Shown here: piece by piece, positions 25,628 to 33,671 of the stretch | Layout of the letters: every line of letters begins with the position of its first letter | Numbering within the stretch: position 1 is the first letter of the stretch | Assembly: GCF_014269225.2 (NCBI RefSeq) | Contig: NZ_CP077097.1 | Location: 3,917,001-3,981,000 of the forward strand | Origin: Pseudomonas anuradhapurensis | GTDB taxonomy: Bacteria; Pseudomonadota; Gammaproteobacteria; Pseudomonadales; Pseudomonadaceae | Direction of reading: 5' to 3' | DNA length: 64,000 nucleotides | Made by a program: the position numbers and the translations under genes | The notes under the pieces: generated by a model | The model's database searches: none | Told to the model about the DNA's origin: nothing | The model's input: the letters and a program-made list of their open reading frames with translations, nothing else

Positions 25628-26875
25628 ATGCTCGATAACCGTGAAAGCGATATCGCCGTGGTCGGCGCCGGCATTGTCGGTGTCGCCTGCGCCTTGCAAC
25701 TGGCCCGCCAGGGGCGCCGGGTCATGCTGATCGACCGCCAGGCACCCGGCCACGGCGCGTCCTACGGCAATGCCGGGCACCTGGCTACCGAGCAGGTGTT
25801 CCCGATTGCCGACCTGTCGATCCTCAAGCGCCTGCCACGCATGCTGCTGGACCCGATGGGCCCGCTGCGCCTGGACTGGAAATACCTGCCCAGGGCCATG
25901 CCCTGGTTCACCCGGCTGCTGCTCAACCTGCGCCCGGCGCCGTTCCAGCGCAGCGTGGCCGGTATCCGCCAGTTGAACGAAGGCAGCCTGGCCGCCTGGC
26001 AGCGGCTGCTGGGCTCGATCGGGCGCAGCACGCTGTTCCGCGAAGATGGCTCGCTGCTGGTGTTCGAGCGGCCCGAATCGCGCGCGGCACTGGAGGCCCT
26101 GCGCGCCCGCATGCAACAGCAGGCGGTGCCGGTCGACTTGTGGTCGGCGCAAAACGTGCGCGCAGCGGCGCCACAGCTCAACTCGTCGCTGCTGGGTGGG
26201 TTGTTCTTTCCGCGTACCGGGCACTTCATCGACCCTTACCGGGTGGTGTGCGAGCTGTTCGAAGCGGCCAAGGCCAGTGGCGTGCGTTTTGTCCAGGCGC
26301 AAGTCGAGGTTGGCCAGTTGCACAGCGGCGGGGTCAACCTGGCCAGCGACCAGGGCGCACTCAGTGCGCGCCAGGTGTTGATCAGCTGTGGCGCGCATTC
26401 TGCGCGGCTGACCGGCGCGCTGACCGGCAAGCGCGTACCGCTGGATACCGAGCGCGGCTACCACCTGATGCTGCCGGGCGAGCAGCAGCGCCTGCCGTTT
26501 GCGGTCACCTCACTGGAGCGCAAGTTCATCATGACGCCCATGGCCGAGGGCTTGCGCCTGGCGGGCACGGTCGAGTTCGCCGGGCTGGAGGCACCGCCGA
26601 GCATGCAGCGGGCCTGGCAGTTGCACCGCTTGAGCAAGGGCTTGTTCCAGCGGGAACTGAATGCCGAAGGGGCGACCCCGTGGATGGGGTTTCGGCCTTC
26701 GCTGCCAGACTCGTTGCCGGTGATCGACCGGGTGTGCGATGGGCGGGTGCTGCTGGCGTTCGGGCATCAGCACCTGGGGCTGACCCAGGCGGCGCTGACA
26801 GCGGAATGGGTGGGAAGGTTGGCTGAGATGGCCGGTGGACCGGAGATGGTGGCTTACCGGTTGGATCGGTTTTAG
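25628..26875 (+). CDS. FAD-dependent D-amino acid dehydrogenase, probable cis-4-hydroxy-D-proline dehydrogenase
   Basis: This encodes 415 residues. An N-terminal dinucleotide-binding motif (VVGAGIVGVACALQLARQG) and the DadA-like GHGASYGNAGHLATEQ segment define a glycine/D-amino acid oxidase-type flavoprotein. The C-terminal FRPSLPDSLPVIDR closes the FAD site. In the pathway it oxidises cis-4-hydroxy-D-proline to pyrroline-4-hydroxy-2-carboxylate and passes electrons to the respiratory chain. It is a single-subunit version, unlike the three-gene dehydrogenase described in P. aeruginosa. Confidence 0.88.
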   Translation: MLDNRESDIAVVGAGIVGVACALQLARQGRRVMLIDRQAPGHGASYGNAGHLATEQVFPIADLSILKRLPRMLLDPMGPLRLDWKYLPRAMPWFTRLLLNLRPAPFQRSVAGIRQLNEGSLAAWQRLLGSIGRSTLFREDGSLLVFERPESRAALEALRARMQQQAVPVDLWSAQNVRAAAPQLNSSLLGGLFFPRTGHFIDPYRVVCELFEAAKASGVRFVQAQVEVGQLHSGGVNLASDQGALSARQVLISCGAHSARLTGALTGKRVPLDTERGYHLMLPGEQQRLPFAVTSLERKFIMTPMAEGLRLAGTVEFAGLEAPPSMQRAWQLHRLSKGLFQRELNAEGATPWMGFRPSLPDSLPVIDRVCDGRVLLAFGHQHLGLTQAALTAEWVGRLAEMAGGPEMVAYRLDRF

Positions 26876-26877
26876 CC

Positions 26878-26979
26878 TGTGCTGGCCTCTTCGCGGGTGA
26901 ACCCGCTCCCACAGGGATCGCACAGGCCTTGAGGGCAGTGGAGATCCTGTGGGAGCGGGTTTACCCGCGAATGGGCTGC
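26878..26979. repeat. REP family I inverted pair (REPIN-like)
   Basis: Two inverted units of the GGGAGCGGGTTTACCCGCGAA type flank about 40 bases. It is placed between the convergent ends of the hydroxyproline cluster and xenA. Confidence 0.75.
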
Positions 26980-26998
26980 AAAGCAGCCCCTTCATGCC

Positions 26999-28090
26999 TC
27001 AGCGATAACGCTCAAGCCAGTGCGCATAAGGCGCCGGCAAGGTCCAGGAGGCTTTCTCCACCCCCAGTTCCTTCGCCGCAAAGTAGGCCCAGTGCGGGTC
27101 CGCCAGATGCGCCCGGCCTACCGACACCAGGTCCAGCTGGTTGGCCTGCAGCGCCGCTTCCGCCAGTTGCGGCGTACCGAAGCCCCACGCCGACGTTACC
27201 GGCAGCTTCGCCTCACGGCGCACGCGCTCGGCAATCGACCCCATGAACGCCGGGCCCCACGGGATATTGGTCTCGGGGATGGTGAAACCGACACTCACGC
27301 TCAGCAAATCAAGGCCACCAGCCTTGAAGCGGCGCGCCAGCTCGATCGATTCTTCCAGGGTCTGCTCATCGCGGCCATCATATTCCAGCACCCCGAAGCG
27401 CGCGGTCAGCGGCAGGTTCTCCGGCCACACTTCGCGCACTGCCGCCAGGGTTTCCAGAAGGAAGCGGCTGCGGTTGTCGAAGCTGCCACCGTAGGCGTCG
27501 GTGCGCTTGTTGGAATGTTCGGAGAAGAAGCTCTGCCCCAGGTAACCATGGGCAAAGTGCAGCTCGATCCACTCGAAACCGGCATCACGTGCACGCCGCG
27601 CGGCATCGACGAAGTCCTGCTTGACCCGGGCGATGTCGGCCAGGGTCATCTCCCGCGGCACTTTCGGCAGGTGCGCGCCAAAGGCGATGGCAGACGGGGC
27701 GATGGTTTCCCAGCCACGCGCGTCGTCGGCGGCAATGTGGTCGTCTCCTTCCCACGGGCGGTTGGCGCTGGCCTTGCGCCCGGCGTGGGCAATCTGGATA
27801 CCCGGCACGGCACCGGCGGCCTTGATCGCCTGCACCACCGGCACGAAGGCCTGGGCGTGGGCATCGCTCCAGATCCCGGCGCAACCGGGGGTGATACGCC
27901 CTTCCGGCGCCACCGCAGTGGCTTCGACTACCAGCAGGCCGGCACCGCCGCGGGCAAGGCCGGCCAGGTGCACATGGTGCCAATCGTTGATCATGCCGTC
28001 CTCGGCCATGTACTGGCACATGGGCGGAATGGCGATGCGGTTGCGCAGGGTGACATCCTTGAGGGTGTAGGGTTCGAACAGAGCGGACAT
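26999..28090 (-). CDS. xenA: Xenobiotic reductase A (Old Yellow Enzyme family)
   Basis: This encodes 363 residues from MSALFEPYTLKD at 28090, the same length as the characterised P. putida XenA. Landmarks of that enzyme are present: Cys25 (PPMCQYM) near the flavin, the HFAHGYLG segment with the two substrate-binding histidines, and FGTPQLAEAALQANQLDLVSVGRA binding the FMN phosphate. It reduces activated alkenes, nitrate esters and nitroaromatics with NADPH. A divergent ArsR-type gene and a palindrome 32 bases upstream indicate repression. Confidence 0.95.
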   Translation of the reverse strand: MSALFEPYTLKDVTLRNRIAIPPMCQYMAEDGMINDWHHVHLAGLARGGAGLLVVEATAVAPEGRITPGCAGIWSDAHAQAFVPVVQAIKAAGAVPGIQIAHAGRKASANRPWEGDDHIAADDARGWETIAPSAIAFGAHLPKVPREMTLADIARVKQDFVDAARRARDAGFEWIELHFAHGYLGQSFFSEHSNKRTDAYGGSFDNRSRFLLETLAAVREVWPENLPLTARFGVLEYDGRDEQTLEESIELARRFKAGGLDLLSVSVGFTIPETNIPWGPAFMGSIAERVRREAKLPVTSAWGFGTPQLAEAALQANQLDLVSVGRAHLADPHWAYFAAKELGVEKASWTLPAPYAHWLERYR

Positions 28091-28121
28091 AGGCAAGCTC
28101 CAGGGCTATGTGATTACGATT

Positions 28122-28139
28122 GTTCGATCATAATCGAAC
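28122..28139. promoter_or_regulatory. Palindromic operator between xenA and the ArsR-type gene
   Basis: GTTCGAT-N4-ATCGAAC is a perfect 7-base inverted repeat centred in the short gap between the divergent genes. Its size and symmetry fit an ArsR-family dimer, and it would cover both core promoters. Confidence 0.6.
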
Positions 28140-28176
28140 TATGGCAATTAATGATAGCCCCGTTATCATGATGCTC

Positions 28177-28476
28177 ATGCGAGCCTACCAACATCCCAAT
28201 TCCGAAGACCTGACCCTCGAACGCCTGCTCTATGCCCTGAGCGACCCGGTGCGCCTTGGCATCGTGCGCCACCTGGCGGGCGTGGCCGAAGCCAGCTGCG
28301 GCGAGCTGGACGGCGGCCGGCCGAAGTCGAGCATGTCCCACCACTTTCGCGTGCTGCGGGATGCGGGGCTGGTGCATACCCGCAATGTCGGGACGACCCA
28401 CATGAATTCGCTGCGTAGCGAGATGCTGGCAGAGCGCTTCCCCGGGTTGCTGGACTGCATTCTGCGGCAGCAATGA
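28177..28476 (+). CDS. ArsR family repressor, probable regulator of xenA
   Basis: This encodes about 99 residues from MRAYQHPN at 28177. In-frame ATGs at 28141, 28168 and 28171 are alternatives and none has a clear ribosome binding site. The winged helix-turn-helix is typical (LLYALSDPVRLGIVRHLAG, then SSMSHHFRVLRDAGLVHTRNVG). No cysteine metal-binding motif of the arsenic or metal sensors is present; the one conserved cysteine lies in ASCGELD. A thiol or ligand switch responding to electrophiles is therefore more likely than metal sensing. Confidence 0.75.
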   Translation: MRAYQHPNSEDLTLERLLYALSDPVRLGIVRHLAGVAEASCGELDGGRPKSSMSHHFRVLRDAGLVHTRNVGTTHMNSLRSEMLAERFPGLLDCILRQQ

Positions 28477-28480
28477 TTTT

Positions 28481-28590
28481 CCTGTGCCGGCCTCTTCGCG
28501 GGTAAACCCGCTCCCACACGGACCGCGTTGGCCACAGGCTTGGCGCTATCCCTGTGGGAGCGGGTTTACCCGCGAAAGGGCCCGAACAGG
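28481..28590. repeat. REP family I inverted pair (REPIN-like)
   Basis: Two inverted units with tips CCCGCTCCCACA and TGTGGGAGCGGG flank about 40 bases, between the ArsR-type gene and the mqo terminator. Confidence 0.75.
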
Positions 28591-28594
28591 CAAC

Positions 28595-28623
28595 AAAAAA
28601 GCCACGAGGTTTCCCCCGTGGCT
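28595..28623 (-). terminator. Rho-independent terminator of mqo
   Basis: On the minus strand GAAGCCACGGGGG...CCTCGTGGC forms a stem followed by TTTTTTG. It begins 20 bases beyond the mqo stop codon. Confidence 0.8.
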
Positions 28624-28643
28624 TCTTTGACAACGATGGCCGC

Positions 28644-30281
28644 TTACAGCGCCATGTCGTTCTCAGGCTTGCTTTCCGCCGGCTGGCTCGGTGCAACCGT
28701 GGTACCGACGCTGGCGTCGATCACCGGTGGTTTCTCCAGCTGCAGCACTTCTGCGGTGTAGTTCCACTCTTTCTGGGTGGCCGCTGCCGAGTCGTTTAGC
28801 TTGGTACCGTAGCTTGGCACGATCTGCTTGATCTTGGCCTGCCACTCTGGGGTAGCGACCTTGTCCTTGAACACGGTTTCCAGCACGTTCAGCATGATCG
28901 GAGCTGCAGTCGAAGCACCTGGCGAAGCGCCCAGCAGGCCGGCAATGGTGCGGTCTTCGGAGGCAACCACTTCGGTGCCCAGCTTCAGCACACCGCCCTT
29001 CTCGGCATCACGCTTGATGATCTGCACGCGCTGGCCGGCCTGCCACAGTTTCCAGTCTTCCTTCTTGGCGTTCGGGAAGTAGGTACGCAGGGCTTCGAAG
29101 CGGTCATCGTCAGACAGCATCAGCTGGCCAGCGAGGTACTCGACCAGCGGGTACTGGTCGATACCGACCTTGGTCATCGGCCACACGTTGTGGGTGGTGG
29201 TGCTGCTCAGCAGGTCCAGGTACGAGCCGTTCTTCAGGAACTTGGTCGAGAAGGTGGCGAATGGGCCAAACAGGATCACCCGCTTGCCGTCCAGCACACG
29301 GGTGTCCAGGTGCGGTACCGACATGGGTGGCGCGCCGGTCGAGGCGATGCCGTAGGCCTTGGCCATGTGCTGCATGGCGATGGTCGGGTTCTCGGTCACC
29401 AGGAACGAGCCGCCCACCGGGAAGCCTGCGTATTCCTTGGCTTCAGGAATGCCCGACTTCTGCAGCAGCTTCAGTGCGCCGCCGCCGGCACCGATGAACA
29501 GGAACTTGGCGTCGGTGGCCGACTCGGTACCGTCCTTCAGGTTCTTGTACTCGACGTGCCAGGAGCCATCCTTGTTGCGGGTGATGTCCTGCACTTCGCT
29601 GGACAGCTTCAGGTCGAAGTTGTCCTGGGTTTTCAGGTGGCCGACGAACTGGCGGGTGATCTCGCCGAAGTTGACGTCGGTACCGATCGGGGTCCAGGTC
29701 ACGGCTAGCTTCTGGTTCGGGTCGCGGCCTTCCATCATCAGCGGGACCCATTTGGCGATCTGCGCGTGGTCCTCGGAGTACTGCATCGGGCGGAACAGCG
29801 GGCTGGCTTGCAGCGCGTCGTAACGCTTCTTGAGGAACTTGATGTTGTCATCGCCCCACACGAAGCTCATGTGCGGCGTGGTGTTGATGAACGAGTGCGG
29901 GTTCTTCAGCACGCCCTGGCGCACCTGCCAGGCCCAGAACTGGCGGGAGATCTGGAAGGCCTCGTTGATTTCGATGGCCTTGCTGATGTTGACGTTGCCG
30001 TCTTTGTCTTCCGGGGTGTAGTTCAGCTCGGCCAGTGCGGAGTGGCCGGTACCGGCGTTGTTCCAGCCGTTGGAGCTTTCCTCGGCCACGCCGTCCAGGC
30101 GCTCGACCATTTCCATCGACCAGCTTGGCTCCAGCTCGTGCAGCCACACGGCCAGGGTGGAGCTCATGATGCCGCCGCCGACCAGCAGCACGTCTACTTT
30201 CTTGGTTTCTGCGGCGTACGCTTGCATGCAGCTTGCAGCGACAGCCAGGCCCAGCAAGGTCTTGCCAGCTTTCTTGAACAT
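28644..30281 (-). CDS. mqo: Malate:quinone oxidoreductase
   Basis: This 545-residue FAD enzyme oxidises malate to oxaloacetate and passes electrons to quinone at the cytoplasmic membrane. The N-terminal [17 protein letters not shown] is the dinucleotide fold. The family blocks [27 protein letters not shown] and [15 protein letters not shown] are intact. Residues 1-23 ([23 protein letters not shown]) look like a signal peptide, as also seen in the E. coli enzyme. The C-terminus ends DMAL. It forms a single-gene unit with its own terminator. Confidence 0.95.
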   Translation of the reverse strand: MFKKAGKTLLGLAVAASCMQAYAAETKKVDVLLVGGGIMSSTLAVWLHELEPSWSMEMVERLDGVAEESSNGWNNAGTGHSALAELNYTPEDKDGNVNISKAIEINEAFQISRQFWAWQVRQGVLKNPHSFINTTPHMSFVWGDDNIKFLKKRYDALQASPLFRPMQYSEDHAQIAKWVPLMMEGRDPNQKLAVTWTPIGTDVNFGEITRQFVGHLKTQDNFDLKLSSEVQDITRNKDGSWHVEYKNLKDGTESATDAKFLFIGAGGGALKLLQKSGIPEAKEYAGFPVGGSFLVTENPTIAMQHMAKAYGIASTGAPPMSVPHLDTRVLDGKRVILFGPFATFSTKFLKNGSYLDLLSSTTTHNVWPMTKVGIDQYPLVEYLAGQLMLSDDDRFEALRTYFPNAKKEDWKLWQAGQRVQIIKRDAEKGGVLKLGTEVVASEDRTIAGLLGASPGASTAAPIMLNVLETVFKDKVATPEWQAKIKQIVPSYGTKLNDSAAATQKEWNYTAEVLQLEKPPVIDASVGTTVAPSQPAESKPENDMAL

Positions 30282-30533
30282 TGATCAATTCCAGTCAGGA
30301 GAACGGAGGGCGGGCCTGTGGCTGGCCCAGGTAACGCGTGTTCTTCAGCGCAGGCTTGTTGTGATCATTGTTCAGCAGCCAGAGAACCAGAAAACGACCC
30401 GGCCTTTCGTCGAATTGACCGACAGCGCTGAATCGTTTTTCCGGATTGTAACCGAATTGCCAGCACAAACAAATTGCCGCCCGGCGCGTCAAGGCGGCGG
30501 GTTGCCCCAGTGACGGATTGCCGCGCCGGCAAA
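30282..30533. other. mqo upstream region without a gene
   Basis: This 250-base stretch includes the mqo promoter side. It contains runs such as gaatcgtttttccggattgtaaccg and an imperfect GC-rich inverted repeat near 30480 (gcccggcgcgtcaaggcggcgggttgc). I see no coding sequence or recognisable RNA. Confidence 0.4.
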
Positions 30534-30567
30534 CAAAAACCCCCGGCCATGTACATGACCGGGGGCC
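30534..30567 (-). terminator. Rho-independent terminator of the small lipoprotein gene
   Basis: On the minus strand CCCCCGGTCATGTACATGGCCGGGGG forms the stem and TTTTTGTTT follows. It lies about 43 bases past the lipoprotein stop codon. Confidence 0.85.
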
Positions 30568-30609
30568 TTGGATCACGCCGCAAGCGTCGCGATCAGGGTA
30601 CCGCCAAGA

Positions 30610-30801
30610 TTACTGCTGCTGAGGCAGTTTATCGATCGGGCCGCAGCCACCGATGATCTTGGAGATGGAAACCGAAGGGTGGAACAGGTAGTCGTAGCTG
30701 CAGTTTTTCGGCTGGTTGTAAACCTGGCCAGTGCAACCCGACAGCAGGGCAACACCCGAAACGACAGCAACGGCTACGGTAGCCTTGAACAGCTTTTTCA
30801 T
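30610..30801 (-). CDS. Small lipoprotein of unknown function
   Basis: This 63-residue protein starts at the ATG at 30801, with AAAGGA upstream. The signal sequence MKKLFKATVAVAVVSGVALL is followed by a lipobox (LLSGC, Cys23), so the mature lipoprotein is only about 41 residues. Two further cysteines (KNCSYDY, GGCGPID) may form a disulfide in the periplasm. It has its own terminator, so it is expressed as a single gene. Similar short lipoproteins occur widely in pseudomonads without a known role. Confidence 0.8.
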   Translation of the reverse strand: MKKLFKATVAVAVVSGVALLSGCTGQVYNQPKNCSYDYLFHPSVSISKIIGGCGPIDKLPQQQ

Positions 30802-31091
30802 ACTAAATCCTTTATATGAAATCATTTTCGGCCATCATTCTGATGGCGCCGGGATGATACAGAACCCGAGCCTTGGATCCAAGTCGCAATGTGCGCTCGC
30901 TAGTTGCTGTTGTAGGAGCGGCCTTGTGTCGCGATGGGCCGCAAAGCGGCCCCCGGCCTACAACCGAAACTCAGAATAATCCCCTTCCATGTAGGCAATT
31001 TCCCAAACATACTGCCAAACCGCTCAAACGGTTGCGACGGATTAAGTCGCGCTCTAGTCTCGGCTTGTCGTTGCGAATTCAACGACCGGCT
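30802..31091. other. Gene-free stretch with one REP unit
   Basis: This region carries the lipoprotein promoter side and a single REP unit (listed separately). The remainder (30954-31091) shows no convincing ORF. It ends where a long-range inverted repeat begins. Confidence 0.4.
30911..30953. repeat. REP-like element, family II (single unit)
   Basis: A single GTAGGAGCGGCCTTGTGTCG unit with the hairpin gggccgcaaagcggcccc. Confidence 0.7.
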
Positions 31092-31192
31092 TTGACAGGC
31101 CGACAATTTCCCGCACACGTGCACTGTTTATGGCGGCTGTACGTGGGGCACCTCGTGTGCGCCGAGTTACTCCGGGATCCTCGGTCTGTCAA
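31092..31192 (+). ncRNA. Candidate structured leader RNA upstream of a small Pseudomonas gene
   Basis: TTGACAGGCCGA (31092-31103) pairs with TCGGTCTGTCAA (31181-31192) over 12 bases with one G-U pair, closing a loop of about 77 bases. Inside it CGCACACG (31112-31119) pairs with CGTGTGCG (31154-31161). The element ends 70 bases before the downstream start codon. I recall very similar leader sequences in front of other small Pseudomonas genes but cannot verify that here. It could be a cis-acting regulatory RNA, a processed sRNA or a DNA-level site. Confidence 0.45.
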
Positions 31193-31262
31193 CCCATGTA
31201 CAGCTGCCACCCTCTTGTTTGACAGCAAGTTCGCGGCGGCTCCAATGATCCTGGAGATGTGT

Positions 31263-31526
31263 ATGCGCAAGATGGTCCCCGATCCACCCCACTCCCTCGA
31301 CTCCACCCAGGCGCTGCAAGACACCCTGGTCCAATCCACAGAGTACGTACTCTGCGCGCTGTTCGTCGCTCGCCAATCCGTGCAACTCAAACCCGCTACG
31401 CCAAGTTCGATTGTGATGCAGGCCGTTATTCATGAAATGGAAGCGGTACAGGGGCTGGTCGAGTCGGCATTGATGCAATTGCAGATGCAGGCCCATTTAC
31501 CGGCTGAGCCACGCACCTTGCACTAA
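31263..31526 (+). CDS. Small Pseudomonas protein with MxKxVPDPP N-terminus, function unknown
   Basis: This encodes 87 residues from the ATG at 31263, with GGAG 6 bases upstream. ATGs at 31245 and 31257 are in frame and possible. The N-terminus MRKMVPDPP resembles that of numerous short Pseudomonas-specific proteins (DUF6124-like, from memory). The rest is predicted to be two amphipathic helices (TEYVLCALFVARQSV, HEMEAVQGLVESALMQLQMQ). No signal peptide is seen. A candidate structured leader precedes it and a DUF3077 gene follows after a REP pair. Confidence 0.6.
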   Translation: MRKMVPDPPHSLDSTQALQDTLVQSTEYVLCALFVARQSVQLKPATPSSIVMQAVIHEMEAVQGLVESALMQLQMQAHLPAEPRTLH

Positions 31527-31532
31527 GCAGGT

Positions 31533-31635
31533 CTGGCCTCTTCGCGGGTAAACCCGCTCCCACAGGAGGTAATCATTGCCCTCAAGTACTGCGCCGTACC
31601 TGTGGGAGCGGGTTCACCCGCGAAGAGGCCGGCCC
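31533..31635. repeat. REP family I inverted pair (REPIN-like)
   Basis: Inverted units ctggcctcttcgcgggtaaa... and its complement flank about 40 bases. It separates two small genes on the same strand and abuts the ribosome binding site of the second. Confidence 0.75.
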
Positions 31636-31664
31636 AGACACCCAAGATTCCAGGGAGAAAAACA

Positions 31665-31937
31665 ATGCCCACCGACGACTCAAAGCAACCCACCACAGCC
31701 GGCAAGACCTGCTTCTACCAAGGCGAAAACAACACCCACCCGCTATTCCGCATCGCACCCGGCATCCCCTGCCAGGACGCCCGCGAACAGGCCTCCGAAC
31801 TGATGGGGTATGTCCGCGACCTGATCATCACCGGTCTGATGGACGGCGACCAGAAACTGATCTGGGCATCGCATTACCTCAGTGCGATGGCGAAGGCGCT
31901 GCTGGACGATGCCGAATTGGGGATGATGAAAAAATAA
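31665..31937 (+). CDS. DUF3077 family protein
   Basis: This encodes 90 residues from the ATG at 31665, with GGAG upstream. The upstream extension of the frame is REP sequence. The pattern LFRIAPGIPCQDAREQASELMGYVRDLI followed by a helix ending in the KALLDDAELG motif is that of DUF3077, a small family largely confined to Pseudomonas. It lacks a signal peptide and is predicted all-helical. Function is unknown. A bidirectional terminator follows. Confidence 0.75.
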   Translation: MPTDDSKQPTTAGKTCFYQGENNTHPLFRIAPGIPCQDAREQASELMGYVRDLIITGLMDGDQKLIWASHYLSAMAKALLDDAELGMMKK

Positions 31938-31945
31938 GCCACAAC

Positions 31946-31981
31946 GAAAAAGCCCCTGGAAACTTGCGCTTCCAGGGGCTT
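31946..31981. terminator. Bidirectional terminator between DUF3077 gene and tRNA-Ser
   Basis: AAGCCCCTGGAA and TTCCAGGGGCTT form a 12-base perfect stem with an 8-base loop. On the minus strand it ends in TTTTTCGTT, a good terminator for the tRNA. In plus orientation the U-run is weaker. Confidence 0.8.
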
Positions 31982-31990
31982 CATCTTGTA

Positions 31991-32080
31991 TGGCGGAGAG
32001 ATAGGGATTTGAACCCTAGGTACTGTTGCCAGTACAACGGATTTCGAATCCGTCCCGTTCGACCACTCCGGCATCTCTCC
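31991..32080 (-). tRNA. tRNA-Ser(CGA)
   Basis: The 90-base minus-strand cloverleaf starts GGAGAGATG and ends with encoded CCA. The anticodon arm ACGGA-TTCGAAA-TCCGT gives anticodon CGA (reads UCG). The long variable arm (tactggcaacagta) is that of a class II serine tRNA. The T-arm GGTTCAAATCC is intact. Confidence 0.95.
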
Positions 32081-32090
32081 AATGCCGCGC

Positions 32091-32118
32091 ATCATACCAG
32101 CGTTCTTTTGAAAGGCAA
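32091..32118 (-). promoter_or_regulatory. Promoter of tRNA-Ser
   Basis: Minus-strand -35 TTGCCT and -10 TATGAT are separated by 16 bases, with the -10 about 10 bases upstream of the mature tRNA 5' end. Confidence 0.6.
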
Positions 32119-32171
32119 ATCTTTTTTTCAAAAAAATCGCGTGGTATCAGGCGCTTGCGTGAACGTAGCGC

Positions 32172-32882
32172 TTACAGCGGCACGCCCAGGCGCTTGGCAA
32201 CTTCTTCGTAGGCTTCGATCACGTCGCCCAGGCCCTGGCGGAAGCGGTCCTTGTCCATCTTCTTGCGGGTCTCTTTGTCCCACAGGCGGCAGCCGTCCGG
32301 GCTGAACTCGTCGCCCAGCACGATCTGGCCGTGGAATACACCGAACTCCAGCTTGAAGTCGACCAGCAGCAGGCCGGCGTCATCGAACAGCTTGCTCAGC
32401 ACTTCGTTGACTTTCAGCGACAGCTTTTTCATTTCCGCCAGTTGCTCGGCGGTGCCCCAGCCGAACGCGACAACGTGGGATTCGTTGATGAAGGGGTCGC
32501 CCTTCTCGTCGTTCTTCAGGAACAGCTCGAAGGTGGACGGCTCCAGCTTGATGCCCTCCTCCACGCCCAGGCGCTTGACCAGGCTGCCGGCGGCGTAGTT
32601 GCGCACCACGCACTCGACCGGGATCATGTCCAGCTTCTTCACCAGGCACTCGTTGTCGCCCAGCAGCTTGTCGAACTGGGTCGGCACGCCGGCTTCTTCC
32701 AGTTTCTGCATGATGAAGGCGTTGAACTTGTTGTTCACCATGCCTTTGCGGTCGAGCTGTTCGATGCGCTTGCCGTCGAACGCCGAAGTGTCGTTACGGA
32801 ACAGCAGGATCAAGCGGTCGGCGTCGTCGGTCTTGTAAACCGATTTGGCCTTGCCGCGGTAGAGTTCGTCGCGTTTTTCCAT
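32172..32882 (-). CDS. purC: Phosphoribosylaminoimidazole-succinocarboxamide synthase
   Basis: This is the 236-residue SAICAR synthetase of purine biosynthesis, which joins aspartate to carboxyaminoimidazole ribotide with ATP. It begins [20 protein letters not shown]. The family signatures include [37 protein letters not shown] and LVDFKLEFG, followed by [16 protein letters not shown]. The gene is the last of a dapA-bamC-MBL-purC run on the minus strand, a common Pseudomonas order. Confidence 0.97.
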   Translation of the reverse strand: MEKRDELYRGKAKSVYKTDDADRLILLFRNDTSAFDGKRIEQLDRKGMVNNKFNAFIMQKLEEAGVPTQFDKLLGDNECLVKKLDMIPVECVVRNYAAGSLVKRLGVEEGIKLEPSTFELFLKNDEKGDPFINESHVVAFGWGTAEQLAEMKKLSLKVNEVLSKLFDDAGLLLVDFKLEFGVFHGQIVLGDEFSPDGCRLWDKETRKKMDKDRFRQGLGDVIEAYEEVAKRLGVPL

Positions 32883-32912
32883 GATTGGGCTCCGCTTGCT
32901 TGAGGTGTTGGG

Positions 32913-33671
32913 CTAGGCGATTTCACGCCAGTCGAGCCCGTGTTCCTGATTCGCCACCTGGAGCCAGTCCGGGTCGCACCCGAGGGTGTCGACGAAGCAC
33001 TGGCGGGCCAAGTGTGGCAGGTTGTTCTTGCTGCTGAGGTGGGCCAGCACCAGGTGTTGCAGGTTGCTCCAGCCCAACTCGTGCACCAGGCGCGCGGCCT
33101 GGTGGTTGTTCAAATGCCCTTGCAGGCCACCCACCCGCCGCTTGAGGAAGGCCGGGTAGTGGCCACGCGCCAACAGGTCGCGGCAGTGGTTGGCCTCGAT
33201 CAGCAGTGCATCCAGGCCCTGGTAACGCTCCAGCAGGCGCGCGTCGTACGAGCCCAGGTCGGTCAGCATGCCGAAGCGCCGCTGGCCATCGCCGACCACG
33301 TATTGCAGTGGTTCGTAGGCATCGTGCTCGACCCGTGCCGCGCTCACCTCCAGGCTGCCGATACGCAGGCTGTCGCCACAGGCGAGAAAACCGGCCACCT
33401 CCACCGGTTTGCGCAAGCCGCGCAAGGTCCCTTGGCTGAGGTAGACCGGTACATTGTAGCGCCGCGACAGCAAGCCGACCCCATGCACGTGGTCGGCATG
33501 TTCGTGGGTGACCAGTACCGCACTGAGCTGGGCCGGCAACACGCCGAGCAGCGCCAGGCGCCGCTCGGTCTCGCGCAGGGAAAAGCCGCAATCGACCAGG
33601 ATGAACGTGTCACCACTGGCGATCAGCGTGCCGTTTCCCTGGCTGCCGCTTCCGAGTACCGCGAAGCGCAC
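32913..33671 (-). CDS. MBL-fold metallo-hydrolase (YycJ/WalJ-like)
   Basis: This encodes 252 residues of the metallo-beta-lactamase superfamily. The zinc motif THEHADH lies at about residue 55, and the later ligands are in DLGSYD and in the histidine-rich C-terminal half. The N-terminal VLGSGSQGNGTLI is typical of the YycJ branch, whose members are implicated in DNA-related exonuclease activity. The substrate is unproven. The start codon follows the bamC stop codon immediately, indicating co-expression with bamC and dapA. Confidence 0.85.
   Translation of the reverse strand: MRFAVLGSGSQGNGTLIASGDTFILVDCGFSLRETERRLALLGVLPAQLSAVLVTHEHADHVHGVGLLSRRYNVPVYLSQGTLRGLRKPVEVAGFLACGDSLRIGSLEVSAARVEHDAYEPLQYVVGDGQRRFGMLTDLGSYDARLLERYQGLDALLIEANHCRDLLARGHYPAFLKRRVGGLQGHLNNHQAARLVHELGWSNLQHLVLAHLSSKNNLPHLARQCFVDTLGCDPDWLQVANQEHGLDWREIA

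Noticed and set aside
28644..30281. Mqo as a lipoprotein
   Set aside because: Cys18 follows AAS but lacks a proper lipobox. A standard signal-like N-terminus is also present in the E. coli enzyme.
30873..31262. N-terminal extension of the VPDPP-type protein to 217 residues
   Set aside because: The extension translates a REP unit and the structured leader. The ribosome binding site at 31253 supports the short form.
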